Shown: positions 17,813 to 26,518, counted from the stretch's first letter. The stretch is DNA of 64,000 nt from Chitinophaga qingshengii (GCF_014529935.1 NZ_JACVFC010000001.1:434001-498000), one strand, 5' to 3'. Notes: generated by a model from the letters alone, not told the origin. Translations and numbers: made by a program.

Positions 17813-18850
17813 ATGCGCCGACACTATGCTACGATAAAAGATATTGCCCGGGCGTTGAACATCTCTGTATCAACGGTTTCCAGGGCTATGCGGGATACTT
17901 ATGATGTGAATGCCGAAACCCGGCAAATGGTACTGGCCAAAGCAGCAGAGCTCAACTACCGGCCAAACTTTAATGCTATGGGACTGGTGAAAAACAGTTC
18001 CCATAACCTGGCCGTTTTGTTGCCGGGCATTACCAATTATTATTTCTCCACGGTATTTACCGGTATACAGGAGGTAGCCTATCGCCATGGCTACAACCTG
18101 ATATTACATGTCACCAATGACGATGCAGAGCGGGAACTGAGTATTATCCGTAATCTGTCTTTCAGCAGCCTGGACGGCATGCTCGTATCCGTATCCTCCC
18201 AGGCCGATGCCTGCGACCATTTCCAGGAAATTATCAACGACGGTGTACCGGTGGTGTTTTTTGACCGTGTAGCCGAGCACGTTAGCACGAGTAAAGTGAT
18301 GCAGGATGATTATAACGGTGCATTTGAAGCCACCGAACACCTGGTTGCCAAAGGGTACCGGCGTATTGCGCATATCGCCGGGCCACAGGGACTTACCTTC
18401 ACCGGCAACCGCCTGCAAGGTTACCTGGATGCACTTCGCAAACATAAACTACCCGTACAGGATTCCTGGATTATTCACTCCGGCTTCTCGCAGGATAGCG
18501 GCTACCAGGACTTTCGGCAGTTGTGGCAACTGTCATCCAAACCAGACGCCATTTTTGCGGTGAACGATCGTAAGGCGGTTGGCGCCATGCTGGCCATGAA
18601 GGAAATGAATGTCATCCCGGGCAAAGAAGTGGGCGTGATTGGTTTTACCAACGATCCGGTATCGGCTATTATCTCCCCTTCCCTGAGCACCATTGCTGAA
18701 CCGGCATTTGAGATCGGCAAGGTCAGTTGCCAGTTGTTACTGAATCATATCCGGAAGAAAAATTTTATCGCCGAGGAAGTGGTGTTGCCGGGCAAACTGA
18801 TTGAACGGGAATCCACCCAAAAGGTTACCTTTACCACCAAACGAAAATAG
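17813..18850 (+). CDS. LacI/GalR family transcriptional regulator
   Basis: 345 residues. The N-terminal helix-turn-helix (ATIKDIARALNISVSTVSRA, about 6-25) and hinge helix (AAELNYRPN) are classical LacI features, followed by a periplasmic-binding-protein-like sensor (LAVLLPGITNYYFSTVFTGI to GVIGFTNDPVSAIISPSLST). It diverges from SusC and is 2 bases ahead of a secreted hydrolase gene. It is the likely local regulator of the glycan locus, acting at the palindromes at 17745-17798. The effector is unknown, probably a sugar or sugar phosphate. Confidence 0.93.
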   Translation: MRRHYATIKDIARALNISVSTVSRAMRDTYDVNAETRQMVLAKAAELNYRPNFNAMGLVKNSSHNLAVLLPGITNYYFSTVFTGIQEVAYRHGYNLILHVTNDDAERELSIIRNLSFSSLDGMLVSVSSQADACDHFQEIINDGVPVVFFDRVAEHVSTSKVMQDDYNGAFEATEHLVAKGYRRIAHIAGPQGLTFTGNRLQGYLDALRKHKLPVQDSWIIHSGFSQDSGYQDFRQLWQLSSKPDAIFAVNDRKAVGAMLAMKEMNVIPGKEVGVIGFTNDPVSAIISPSLSTIAEPAFEIGKVSCQLLLNHIRKKNFIAEEVVLPGKLIERESTQKVTFTTKRK

Positions 18851-18852
18851 CC

Positions 18853-19782
18853 ATGCGCCTTACTACGGTAGTATTACTACTGCTTTCCATTGTTTTCTGC
18901 CATCCGGCTGCTGCACAAACCATTTATTCCAAAGCCTATGGAAAGCCCGGCAACCCGGCGCTCATCTACATCCATGGCGGCCCCCGGGGTAATGCTACGC
19001 TTTTTGAGGGCACCACTGCCGAAACCCTCGCGGAAAAAGGTTTTTATGTGATTGTGTACGATCGCAGAGGCGAAGGACGTTCTATCGATACCACAGCCAC
19101 CTTTACTTTCCAGGAGGCCTTTAATGACCTCAACAACCTGATCAGCACCTACAACCTTCAACAGGTAAGCCTTATCGGACATAGCTTTGGGGGAATTGTT
19201 TCCACGTTGTATACGGCGGCATATCCGGAAAAAGTAAAACGACTTATATTAACAGACGCCCTGTTTTCACAACAGGAAACCTACGACCATATTTTGTTAA
19301 CTACCGGTAAACTGGCGATGGAACGAAATGACAGCGCCACCCTGCAAAAGATTGCGCTGATAAAGCAGTTGAATAAAAACAGCGCCGGCTACCGGAAAAA
19401 ATGTTATGAAGTGGCCAGTGCGTATGGCTATTTTGATATGCCATCGCCCACAACGGAATCCAGAGCGGTACATCAACAATATGAGGATGGTCCTTTCCGT
19501 GCCGCCAATATCAGGAATGATACGGCGCCTGTGAAATTCTATCAAAATGAAAAACAGGTCAACATCGATACCCGGAAAACCCTGAAAAAAATACAGCAAA
19601 AGGGTGTACAACTCTTTGCCGTCTATGGCCGGCAGGACCGTATTTTCTCCGAAAAACAATTCAGCGATATGCGGAACCTGGTAGGTAAAAACAATTTCTA
19701 CAGTATTGAGAACTGCTCCCACTACCCATTTGCCGATCAACGGACCGAATTCCTGGAAGATATCAAAAAAATCATGCAATAG
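18853..19782 (+). CDS. Secreted alpha/beta hydrolase
   Basis: 309 residues with a signal peptide (MRLTTVVLLLLSIVFCHPAAAQ). The oxyanion segment IYIHGGPRGN, nucleophile elbow LIGHSFGG (Ser111), Asp262 in YGRQDRIFS and His290 in ENCSHYPF form a triad. The HGGP motif suggests the proline-iminopeptidase/epoxide-hydrolase branch. It starts 2 bases after the stop of the LacI-family gene, so the two are co-transcribed. A role linked to the sus locus is possible but not shown. Confidence 0.85.
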   Translation: MRLTTVVLLLLSIVFCHPAAAQTIYSKAYGKPGNPALIYIHGGPRGNATLFEGTTAETLAEKGFYVIVYDRRGEGRSIDTTATFTFQEAFNDLNNLISTYNLQQVSLIGHSFGGIVSTLYTAAYPEKVKRLILTDALFSQQETYDHILLTTGKLAMERNDSATLQKIALIKQLNKNSAGYRKKCYEVASAYGYFDMPSPTTESRAVHQQYEDGPFRAANIRNDTAPVKFYQNEKQVNIDTRKTLKKIQQKGVQLFAVYGRQDRIFSEKQFSDMRNLVGKNNFYSIENCSHYPFADQRTEFLEDIKKIMQ

Positions 19783-19810
19783 CAGCCTGCGCAGGCATCG
19801 GCCGAAGGCC

Positions 19811-20161
19811 TTATTCTGCTACTTCTTTGATTCTATATTTCACGATTTTATTGATCAGCGCTACAGGCAAGGGTTTGTCCAGTGGAAACTGGATAGCGCC
19901 TTTAGAAGTTTTATAAGCGGACAGCTCGTCCTTGAAAACGCTAATTGTCGTTCCACCGGGATAAAAACCGATATGCCCCTTGTAAGCTGCAAACCAAACC
20001 AGCACCTTATTGAGCTTAAAGGCCGGTATATTATAACTGATAACCTCTGTAGCTTTAGGCGCTGCTTTGCGGATGATTTCACGGATCTCCACAGCTTTCT
20101 CCAGGCTTTCTTCCGGCACGGTGGCCATGTACTCGTCGGTAGTGGTGAATTTCGTTCCCAT
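19811..20161 (-). CDS. DUF1801 (YdhG-like) domain protein
   Basis: 116 residues. The segments TTDEYMATVPEESLEKAVEI, ATEVISYNIPAFKLNKVLVW, AAYKGHIGFYP and AIQFPLDKPLP are the DUF1801/YdhG pattern. This small cytoplasmic fold is related to frataxin-like iron-binding proteins, and a role as an iron chaperone has been suggested for some members. It converges on the hydrolase gene. A TAGGTTTG box 20 bases upstream on the minus strand looks like its promoter. Confidence 0.85.
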   Translation of the reverse strand: MGTKFTTTDEYMATVPEESLEKAVEIREIIRKAAPKATEVISYNIPAFKLNKVLVWFAAYKGHIGFYPGGTTISVFKDELSAYKTSKGAIQFPLDKPLPVALINKIVKYRIKEVAE

Positions 20162-20180
20162 GTTGTAATGATTGACGATA

Positions 20181-20188
20181 CAAACCTA
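20181..20188 (-). promoter_or_regulatory. Putative -7 box of the DUF1801 gene
   Basis: The minus strand reads TAGGTTTG, an exact match to the Bacteroidota -7 consensus TAnnTTTG, 19 bases before the start codon at 20161. The -33 element is not obvious. Confidence 0.4.
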
Positions 20189-20268
20189 CAAAGGATGCTG
20201 CAAAAAAGTACGGTGCCAATGCGACAATTGCAGGGGTATATGCCGTCACAATTGTTTATTTTGTCTTT

Positions 20269-20985
20269 ATGAAAAACGATCAATCTTCTAAAATATGCCT
20301 GGTAACCGGCGCCAGCAGTGGCATTGGTTATGCCATTGCCCGGGCGCTGGCAGCAGAAGGTCATACTGTTATTGTAACCGCCCGCCGGCAGGAACGTTTA
20401 CAGGAGCTGGATGCTCCCAATACACTGTTGATACCCGGCGATCTTACAGATCCGCATTTTCAGCAGCAGGTTGTACAGACCATGTTTGACACTTATGGCC
20501 GCTGCGATTATCTTTTTAATTGCGCCGGTACCATTGAAGCGGGTTCCATTAACGATATTGATATCGACAAAATGGCGGATATGATAAGACTGAATGTGGA
20601 AGCGACTTTCCGCCTGACTTACCTCGTCCTGAAACGTTTTATCACACAGGGCTTCGGTCATGTCATCAACCTGTCGAGCGTAATGGGCACCAAAGTACGT
20701 CCTACCGCCGGCGCCTACGCTGCCACCAAATTTGCTATGGAGGCCCTGTCCGAAGCGTTGCGCATGGAACTGGCCGGTACCCCGGTGAAAATTTCGTGTA
20801 TAGAACCCGGTCTGGTAATGACGGAACTGCATAAAGACTGGGACGTACATCCCAAAGAAAGCATGGGTATCCATCACCCACTTACGGTAGATAATATCGT
20901 GGATACGGTGAAGTTTATCATGCAGCAGCCGGAACACGTGCGCATTCCGAAGCTGATGATATTACCGGGGGATCATCAGATCTGA
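20269..20985 (+). CDS. SDR family oxidoreductase
   Basis: 238 residues. The glycine-rich TGASSGIG (13-20), NAG (84-86 region, FNCAGTIE), the catalytic serine in INLSSVMG and Y150-x3-K154 (YAATK) give a classical short-chain dehydrogenase/reductase. Arginines after the second strand (TARRQERL) favour NADP(H). Substrate unknown. Its last 10 bases overlap the end of the convergent MDR gene. Confidence 0.9.
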   Translation: MKNDQSSKICLVTGASSGIGYAIARALAAEGHTVIVTARRQERLQELDAPNTLLIPGDLTDPHFQQQVVQTMFDTYGRCDYLFNCAGTIEAGSINDIDIDKMADMIRLNVEATFRLTYLVLKRFITQGFGHVINLSSVMGTKVRPTAGAYAATKFAMEALSEALRMELAGTPVKISCIEPGLVMTELHKDWDVHPKESMGIHHPLTVDNIVDTVKFIMQQPEHVRIPKLMILPGDHQI

Positions 20986-21908
20986 ACCACTACTTTACCA
21001 CGGGTACTGTTGCTTTCAATCTGCAGATGCGCTTTGGCCATTTCTTCAAACGGGAACACGGCAGACACATGGGATTTGAGTCTTCCGCGTTCCAGGAGGC
21101 CGGCCAGTTGCTCCATGTCTTTACCGCTGGAAGCGACGGTAATAAAGTATCCGTTTTTACCCTCAGCAGCGGCCTGTTCTCCCACTGTTTCCCGCAGTCC
21201 GCTTGGCAGGCTGATGATAGTCCCCTGTGGACGCAGTACTTTCAGGGAACGGGCGATGTAATCGCCGCCCATGGAATCGAGCACCAGGTCCAGGTCGTGA
21301 TAATGAGATTCAAAAGGAGCCGCTTTGTAATCGAAGTGCTCGTCGGCGCCGAGTCCCAGCACAAAATCGCGGTTGGCAGCAGATGCCGTACCAATCACAT
21401 AAGCGCCCAGCTCTTTGGCTAACTGTATTGCATAATGCCCTACTCCACCGGCGGCTGCGTGTATGAGCACTTTATCAAGGGGATTGATTTGGGTGCTGTT
21501 AAATGCCTGCAAGGCCGTTAACGCCGCCAGCGTAGCCGCGGCCGCTTCTTCATGGGATATACCCGCAGGCTTATGCGCCAGGTGGTCTGCCGGAGCAGCT
21601 ACATACTCCGCATAGGCTTTACCGTGACCCGGGAAATTGACCATACCAAACACGGCATCCCCTTCCTTAAAACGCGGAGAACGGGAGCCGGTCACTATTC
21701 CGGAAATATCCCACCCCAATATCACCGGGGGATTGGCCTGCAGTTTATTGAATTGTCCTTTACCGGCGCGGGTTTTCACATCTACCGGGTTGATGCTGAT
21801 CGCTTTCACCTGCACCAATACTTCTCCCATAGCGATCTCCGGTACCGGCAGATCGGTTAGTTCGAGCTGGTCAACACCGCCAGCAGCTTTTACTATAATC
21901 GCTTTCAT
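20976..21908 (-). CDS. NADP-dependent quinone-reductase-like oxidoreductase (MDR superfamily)
   Basis: 310 residues from the ATG at 21908; the longer frame to 22052 has no homology-like sequence and covers the terminator of the next gene. The N-terminus MKAIIVKAAGGVDQLELTDL and the GILGWDIS-like, HAAAGGVGHYAIQLAKELGA and GTIISLPSG segments are those of zinc-independent MDR quinone oxidoreductases. The GGVGHYA motif binds NADPH. It overlaps the SDR gene by 10 bases tail to tail. A TACATTTG box lies 22 bases upstream. Confidence 0.88.
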   Translation of the reverse strand: MKAIIVKAAGGVDQLELTDLPVPEIAMGEVLVQVKAISINPVDVKTRAGKGQFNKLQANPPVILGWDISGIVTGSRSPRFKEGDAVFGMVNFPGHGKAYAEYVAAPADHLAHKPAGISHEEAAAATLAALTALQAFNSTQINPLDKVLIHAAAGGVGHYAIQLAKELGAYVIGTASAANRDFVLGLGADEHFDYKAAPFESHYHDLDLVLDSMGGDYIARSLKVLRPQGTIISLPSGLRETVGEQAAAEGKNGYFITVASSGKDMEQLAGLLERGRLKSHVSAVFPFEEMAKAHLQIESNSTRGKVVVQI

Positions 21909-21929
21909 ATTGTTTAGATTGATTGTCAG

Positions 21930-21937
21930 CAAATGTA
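21930..21937 (-). promoter_or_regulatory. Putative -7 box of the MDR gene
   Basis: The minus strand reads TACATTTG, an exact match to TAnnTTTG, 21 bases before the start codon at 21908. Confidence 0.4.
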
Positions 21938-22002
21938 ACGTTCCTTTATCCCACTTCTTTTGTACAATGTTGACATAAATCTGTACAATTTCCGGATCGC
22001 AT

Positions 22003-22031
22003 AAAAAAGCGGACCGGAGAACCGGCCCGCT
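22003..22031 (-). terminator. Rho-independent terminator of the sulfur operon
   Basis: On the minus strand AGCGGGCCGG, loop TTCT and CCGGTCCGCT form a 10-bp stem with one G-T pair, followed by six T. It lies about 20 bases after the stop of the MBL-rhodanese gene and fits the end of that transcription unit. Confidence 0.8.
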
Positions 22032-22052
22032 GGTGGATTTATATTCGTTCAC

Positions 22053-23372
22053 TTAAAACGCTTTGATGTCTTCTCCCAGGTCATACACCGGCGTATCCAA
22101 CACCGCTGCGACAATACTGCTGCCTGCGGCGCTGCGATACCCTCCTGCGCAATGCACCACTACCGGTTTAGCGGTTGGGATTTCGTTTAACCGTTCCCGT
22201 AACTGGTCCAGCGGAATGGTAATAGCGCCGGGTATGAGCAATCCGGTCTGTGTTTCATTATCCATCCGTACATCTACGATAGTGAACTGCTCCGGATGCG
22301 CTTTAAAGGTATCCAGCGGCAACGGGTCCATGGTGGCGGTGCCACCGGCATATACCATCGCGCCGCGCACCATACTTTCATAACCGATGCTGGCGGATTT
22401 CAGCAGTGCTTCTTCCAGCTGTGCATCATCTGCAGCCACCAGGTAAAAGGCTTCGCCAGGCGCTATCACGCTACCTAACCAGGTTTCAAACTTACCTTTC
22501 AGCTGCAGGTTGATAGCCTTCGGCAGGTGGCCTTGTTTGAACAACGCAGCAGGACGGGTATCTACGATCGTTATCCCCTCTTCCGCTTTAGTAACGGCAG
22601 GCACTTTTTCCAATGCCGGTACCATGGCGGTGGCACCTTTCCGGTTGATGTCCACGTCATACGGGAAATATTTCGGAATGTAGGGCTGTTGTGATAACAG
22701 TTCCGCTACAAAGGCATCTTCGGTGTAATCCTGTAAACTCCAATTGGTAAGTTTTTCCGCGCCGATGGTGCTGCTATTGGCTGCGCTCAGGGATTTACCA
22801 CATAATGTACCGGCGCCATGGGCGGGGTATACCAGGGTTTGGTCCGGCAGTGTCATCAGCTTCTCCCGGAGGGAATGGTACATCTGCCGCGCCAGGTCGG
22901 ACCGGGTAGCGGTAAGGTTACCTGCTTTCTCCCGCAGGTCGGGGCGGCCACAGTCGCCGATAAACAAAGTGTCTCCGGTAAAGACGGCTTTCACCACGCC
23001 TTTTTCTTCCAATACAATACTGATACTATCCGGCGAGTGACCGGGCGTATTCAGGGCTTTAAAGGTCAGTTCGCCTGTCGTTATTGTTTGTCCATCGTCG
23101 AAAGTAGTATGCGGGTACGCGGCGCCTACCAGGGCGGAACAATAGATGGTAGCCCCGGTGGTATCATGCAGCTCGAGGTGGCTGCTGACGAAATCCGCGT
23201 GCGGATGTGTTTCGATCACCCCGGTGATAGTAGCTCTTTTCTCCGCTGCAAACGCCAGGTAAGGCGTCACATCACGGGAAGGATCTACGAGGATGATTTC
23301 ATTTGCCTGTTCACTGTATACCGCATAGGAATAATGCGCCAGTCCCTTATCTTCAAATTGTCTGATCTCCAT
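22053..23372 (-). CDS. MBL-fold hydrolase fused to two rhodanese domains (persulfide dioxygenase-like)
   Basis: 439 residues. The metallo-beta-lactamase part carries H56-x-H58-x-D60 (ETHPHADFVSSH), a later histidine in NTPGHSPDS and the aspartate in TGDTLFIGDCGRPDL, the pattern of persulfide dioxygenases and CstB-like enzymes that oxidise glutathione or coenzyme A persulfide. Two rhodanese-like domains follow, from about 260 and 350. The first (IVDTRPAALFKQGHLPKAIN) has no cysteine at the active loop (YLVAADDAQ); the second has Cys408 in VVHCAGGYRSAAG. It is the last gene of a unit with two YeeE-type proteins and probably detoxifies sulfane sulfur. Confidence 0.88.
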   Translation of the reverse strand: MEIRQFEDKGLAHYSYAVYSEQANEIILVDPSRDVTPYLAFAAEKRATITGVIETHPHADFVSSHLELHDTTGATIYCSALVGAAYPHTTFDDGQTITTGELTFKALNTPGHSPDSISIVLEEKGVVKAVFTGDTLFIGDCGRPDLREKAGNLTATRSDLARQMYHSLREKLMTLPDQTLVYPAHGAGTLCGKSLSAANSSTIGAEKLTNWSLQDYTEDAFVAELLSQQPYIPKYFPYDVDINRKGATAMVPALEKVPAVTKAEEGITIVDTRPAALFKQGHLPKAINLQLKGKFETWLGSVIAPGEAFYLVAADDAQLEEALLKSASIGYESMVRGAMVYAGGTATMDPLPLDTFKAHPEQFTIVDVRMDNETQTGLLIPGAITIPLDQLRERLNEIPTAKPVVVHCAGGYRSAAGSSIVAAVLDTPVYDLGEDIKAF

Positions 23373-23384
23373 AGCTATTATATT

Positions 23385-23807
23385 TTAATGAGGTAATTGA
23401 TCTCTGAAACGGCCGTACACCCAGGTACCGGCAATGGCACTCAGTAAGGTGACCGCGACTACGGTAGCGCCTACACCGATTTGTGCAAACAGCGGGCCCG
23501 GACATGCGCCGGTGATAGCCCAGCCTAACCCGAATATCAGTCCGCCGTAGATCTGTCCTTTATTGAATTTTTTGGGATGGATCACGACTGTTTCTCCATC
23601 CATTGTTTTGATATTGAATTTTTTGATCAACCACACCGATAACATGCCCACTATCACGGCCGTACCGATCACACCATACATGTGAAACGATTGCAGGCGG
23701 AACATTTCCTGTATACGGAACCAGCTGATCACTTCTGCCTTTACCAGCAGGATGCCGAAAATGGTGCCGGCCAGCAGGTATTTTAATTGACTAAACCATG
23801 TATTCAT
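23385..23807 (-). CDS. DUF6691/YeeE-type membrane protein (sulfur transport half)
   Basis: 140 residues with four hydrophobic segments. The motif ITGACPGPLFAQIG (98-111) contains the conserved cysteine of YeeE/YedE proteins, which conduct thiosulfate or sulfane-sulfur species. It is 13 bases from the upstream half-size YeeE gene, and the two probably form one two-part transporter. It precedes the MBL-rhodanese gene by 12 bases. Confidence 0.85.
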   Translation of the reverse strand: MNTWFSQLKYLLAGTIFGILLVKAEVISWFRIQEMFRLQSFHMYGVIGTAVIVGMLSVWLIKKFNIKTMDGETVVIHPKKFNKGQIYGGLIFGLGWAITGACPGPLFAQIGVGATVVAVTLLSAIAGTWVYGRFRDQLPH

Positions 23808-23820
23808 AAAAATGTTTGCA

Positions 23821-24390
23821 TTACAGTGAAAGAATAAAAGGCAGTACCAGGTTGGCCATGAAAAAACCGCCGATCATAAAACAGATGGTCGCTACCAGTG
23901 AAGGCCATTGCAGGGTAGATAATCCCATGATAGCATGACCACTGGTACAACCGCCTGCGTAACGGGTACCGAAGCCCACCAGGAAACCGCCACCGATCAT
24001 CATCACCAGTCCGCGTACAGATAACAAAGCGGGCCAGTTGAACAGCTGTCCGGGTACCAGCGAGTGAAAATCGGTGATACCATATTGCGCCAGCGTTGTG
24101 ACCAGTTTAGGGTTCACCGCCACCGGTTCCGGACTGGATAATAAGTTACCGGCAATAATACCACCTAACAGTATCCCCCCTACGAAAAAGAGGTTCCAGG
24201 CTTCCTTTTTCCAGTCGTAGTGGAAAAAGGGCACCTTAGCCGGTACACAGGCTGCACAGATATGCCGCAGGGAAGAACTGATGCCAAAGGATTTGTTGCC
24301 CAACAGCAGCAGTGCCGGTACGGTGAGACCAATCAGCGGACCCGCCACATACCAGGGCCAGGGTTGTTGTAAAAATTCGAGGATCGTCAT
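23821..24390 (-). CDS. YeeE/YedE family sulfur transporter subunit
   Basis: 189 residues with about five membrane segments. [16 protein letters not shown] (143-158) with Cys148 is the signature of the YeeE/YedE family. Two further cysteines in [11 protein letters not shown] (about 43-53) are near the N-terminus. It is the first gene of the unit YeeE - DUF6691 - MBL-rhodanese. A GTGTAAC-N4-GTCAC site and a CACCTTTG box lie upstream. Confidence 0.88.
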   Translation of the reverse strand: MTILEFLQQPWPWYVAGPLIGLTVPALLLLGNKSFGISSSLRHICAACVPAKVPFFHYDWKKEAWNLFFVGGILLGGIIAGNLLSSPEPVAVNPKLVTTLAQYGITDFHSLVPGQLFNWPALLSVRGLVMMIGGGFLVGFGTRYAGGCTSGHAIMGLSTLQWPSLVATICFMIGGFFMANLVLPFILSL

Positions 24391-24410
24391 TTATTGATAT
24401 GTTTATGTTA

Positions 24411-24456
24411 CAAAGGTGCAGCCATTTGTTCACCAGGGCGGTGACAATTGTTACAC
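24411..24456 (-). promoter_or_regulatory. Promoter of the yeeE unit with a Crp/Fnr-like site
   Basis: On the minus strand GTGTAACAATTGTCAC (24441-24456) is followed after 22 bases by CACCTTTG (24411-24418), one mismatch from TAnnTTTG. The same arrangement with the same 22-base gap occurs upstream of the TauE gene at 25293-25338. The site centre would fall near -41, where an Fnr-type activator binds. Confidence 0.6.
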
Positions 24457-24466
24457 AACTATTTTC

Positions 24467-25264
24467 TTATTTCAGCCATGTTTCCAGCAGGATGATGTAA
24501 ACGCCCATGGCCAGTACAAACCAGCCGAAAGCGTGTTTTAACCGGGCTCCCGGTATCCTCCGGGAAAGCAGTCCGCCTGCCAGTACACCCGCTACTGCAA
24601 TAGCACTTAACACCAGCAGCAGTGTCCAGTTGATATCCGCGTGGCCGGTATCTCCCATAAAACCAATCAGGGTACTCATGGCCATGATCATCAGGGAGGT
24701 ACCCACCGCTGTTTTCATCGGCAGGCCTGCTATCATGATCAGCGCCGGGATGATGAGAAAACCGCCACCAGCGCCCAGCAGGCCAGTCACCCCTCCAATC
24801 AGCGCACCATAGAGCACCAGGCGGATTTTTCCGGTGGTATCCATCGGCTTTCCCGTTTCCGGTTCCCTGCTTTTACCCAGGATCATGGAAAAGGACGCCA
24901 GCAGCATCAATCCAGCGAATAGCAACATCAGCGCCAGTTCCCGGCCGACCATAAAACCGCCTATCTTAAACAATTCTACCGGAATAACCGGCATCAGGAA
25001 GTGGCGCGTAAGCCATACGGCCGCGATGGATGGTATACCAAACAGCATCGCTATCGGTATATTCACCCGTTTCTTACGATAGTTGCCTATCGCGCCTACC
25101 AGGCTGGTGGAGCCTACAATAAAAAGTGAGTACGAAGTAGCGGCCGCCGGCGTAATACCAAAGAGATATACCAGTACCGGCAAGGTCAGTACAGACCCGC
25201 CGCCACCGATCAGTCCCAGTGACATACCTATCAGCGCTGCCGCGATATAACCTAATATTTCCAT
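24467..25264 (-). CDS. Sulfite exporter TauE/SafE family protein
   Basis: 265 residues, strongly hydrophobic with about eight membrane segments in two related halves. The repeated glycine motifs GLIGGGGSVLTLPVLVY (about 17-33) and GLLGAGGGFLIIPALIM (about 160-176) are typical of TauE/SafE transporters of sulfite, sulfoacetate or related anions. Its place between the YeeE unit and the Crp/Fnr gene on the same strand suggests it exports sulfite or another product of persulfide oxidation. Confidence 0.9.
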   Translation of the reverse strand: MEILGYIAAALIGMSLGLIGGGGSVLTLPVLVYLFGITPAAATSYSLFIVGSTSLVGAIGNYRKKRVNIPIAMLFGIPSIAAVWLTRHFLMPVIPVELFKIGGFMVGRELALMLLFAGLMLLASFSMILGKSREPETGKPMDTTGKIRLVLYGALIGGVTGLLGAGGGFLIIPALIMIAGLPMKTAVGTSLMIMAMSTLIGFMGDTGHADINWTLLLVLSAIAVAGVLAGGLLSRRIPGARLKHAFGWFVLAMGVYIILLETWLK

Positions 25265-25292
25265 CTGTTACACATTTGCTTTACTTTCCATA

Positions 25293-25338
25293 CAAAAGTA
25301 CGGACCGCTTTAAGCAAACTCAGTGACTTAGGTTACAC
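25293..25338 (-). promoter_or_regulatory. Promoter of the tauE-type gene with a Crp/Fnr-like site
   Basis: On the minus strand GTGTAACCTAAGTCAC (25323-25338) is followed after 22 bases by TACTTTTG (25293-25300), an exact -7 match. The site overlaps the stop codon of the Crp/Fnr gene. It has the same half-sites and spacing as the site upstream of yeeE. Confidence 0.6.
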
Positions 25339-25980
25339 AGGCAGTACTTCTATCGAGTTTCTATTCAGTTTAACGATGCCTTTCTGCTCCATTTTCTTGA
25401 GCAAACGGGAAACCACTTCCCTGGACGAATGGAGGTCTGTAGCAATCTCCTGGTGGGTTAATTTCAATTCCCGGGTACCCAGTTTGGTGGCCTGGGACCG
25501 GATATAGGATAAAAGTCGTTCGTCCATGTTTTTAAATACAGTACTATCGAGCACATTCAGTACCTCTTCGAAGCGGCGACGATAGGATTCGATCACAAAC
25601 TGATACCAGCTTTTATAGTCTTTCATCAGCGCTTCCATATGGTATACGGGTATCATCAATACCACGGAATCCTCTACTGCTTTGGCCATTACTTCACTGG
25701 CCTTACCGGAAGCCACACATACCATAGAAATAGCGCAGGCATCGCCCGGCTCCAGGTAGTACATAAAAAATTCACCGAGATCTTCTCCTTCGCGGTATAG
25801 CTTGATCCTGCCTTCCAGCACCAGCACCGTGTATTTGATGTATTGCCCCTGTTGCAGCAATACCGTGCCTGCCGGCACCTCCTGTAAAGTACCGATCTCT
25901 GATAAGTGGTCTTTCAGTGCCTTGTCCAGCACGGGGAAATGCGTATTGAGGTAAGACAGAATATCCAGTTTAGCATCCAT
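25333..25980 (-). CDS. Crp/Fnr family transcriptional regulator
   Basis: 215 residues from the ATG at 25980 (a GTG three codons upstream is possible). The N-terminal cyclic-nucleotide-binding fold runs from about 25 to 130 (VPAGTVLLQQGQYIKYTVLVLEG) and the winged helix at the C-terminus has LTHQEIATDLHSSREVVSRLL. No N-terminal cysteine cluster for an iron-sulfur centre is seen, so it is not an Fnr oxygen sensor of the E. coli type. The position upstream of the sulfur genes, and two matching palindromes in their promoters, make it their likely activator. Confidence 0.9.
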   Translation of the reverse strand: MDAKLDILSYLNTHFPVLDKALKDHLSEIGTLQEVPAGTVLLQQGQYIKYTVLVLEGRIKLYREGEDLGEFFMYYLEPGDACAISMVCVASGKASEVMAKAVEDSVVLMIPVYHMEALMKDYKSWYQFVIESYRRRFEEVLNVLDSTVFKNMDERLLSYIRSQATKLGTRELKLTHQEIATDLHSSREVVSRLLKKMEQKGIVKLNRNSIEVLPV

Positions 25981-26101
25981 TGTACACACGATAAGTGTTA
26001 CAAGTTACAAAAAAGCACCCGATCACGAACAGATCAGCTATCATCACAAAAAAATATAAAAAAACCTAAAATTATGTAACAACCATTCCGGACCTTACGG
26101 C

Positions 26102-26109
26102 TACTTTTG
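26102..26109 (+). promoter_or_regulatory. Putative -7 box of the HYC_CC_PP gene
   Basis: TACTTTTG matches TAnnTTTG exactly and ends 7 bases before the ATG at 26117. If used, the transcript would be almost leaderless. Confidence 0.4.
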
Positions 26110-26116
26110 CCTACAT

Positions 26117-26518
26117 ATGAAGAAAGTCCTCACACTGCTGTTCCTGCTGCTGTACGTTGGCACCTCCACCGGCGCCACGTTCCACATGCACTATTGCATG
26201 GGCAAGCTGGTAGATGTAGCGTTGTGGCACGGGGATAAACAACCCTGCAGTCATTGTAAGACAGATCTGAGTAAAAAAGGATGTCCAAAAAAATGCTGCA
26301 AGGACGAACATAAAACCGTTAAGCTGGAAAAAGACCATAAGGTAACCGCCCATGCCCTGCCTTTCCTGCAGCTGCCGGCCGCCGATGTTCCTGTCAGCTA
26401 TGCGGTATTACCGCCGGCACGTATCGTGTCGCTGGCTACCAGCCATCCGGTGAGCCACGCACCGCCTTATTATAGTAAAGTACAGCCCTATATCCTGCAT
26501 TGTATTTTCCGCGTTTGA
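26117..26518 (+). CDS. HYC_CC_PP family secreted protein
   Basis: 133 residues with a signal peptide (MKKVLTLLFLLLYVGTSTGA). The three landmarks that name this family are all present: HYC at 25-27 (FHMHYCMGKL), CC at 60-61 (KKCCKDE) and PP at 116-117 (HAPPYYS). An additional CSHC (44-47) and a Lys/His-rich stretch follow. The cysteines and histidines suggest metal binding in the periplasm. It is the first gene of the plus-strand heavy-metal efflux island. Biochemical role unknown. Confidence 0.8.
   Translation: MKKVLTLLFLLLYVGTSTGATFHMHYCMGKLVDVALWHGDKQPCSHCKTDLSKKGCPKKCCKDEHKTVKLEKDHKVTAHALPFLQLPAADVPVSYAVLPPARIVSLATSHPVSHAPPYYSKVQPYILHCIFRV

Noticed and set aside
19785..19796. GCCTGCGCAGGC palindrome between convergent genes as a terminator
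   Set aside because: It has no loop and no T-tract. It may be chance in a short G/C-rich gap.
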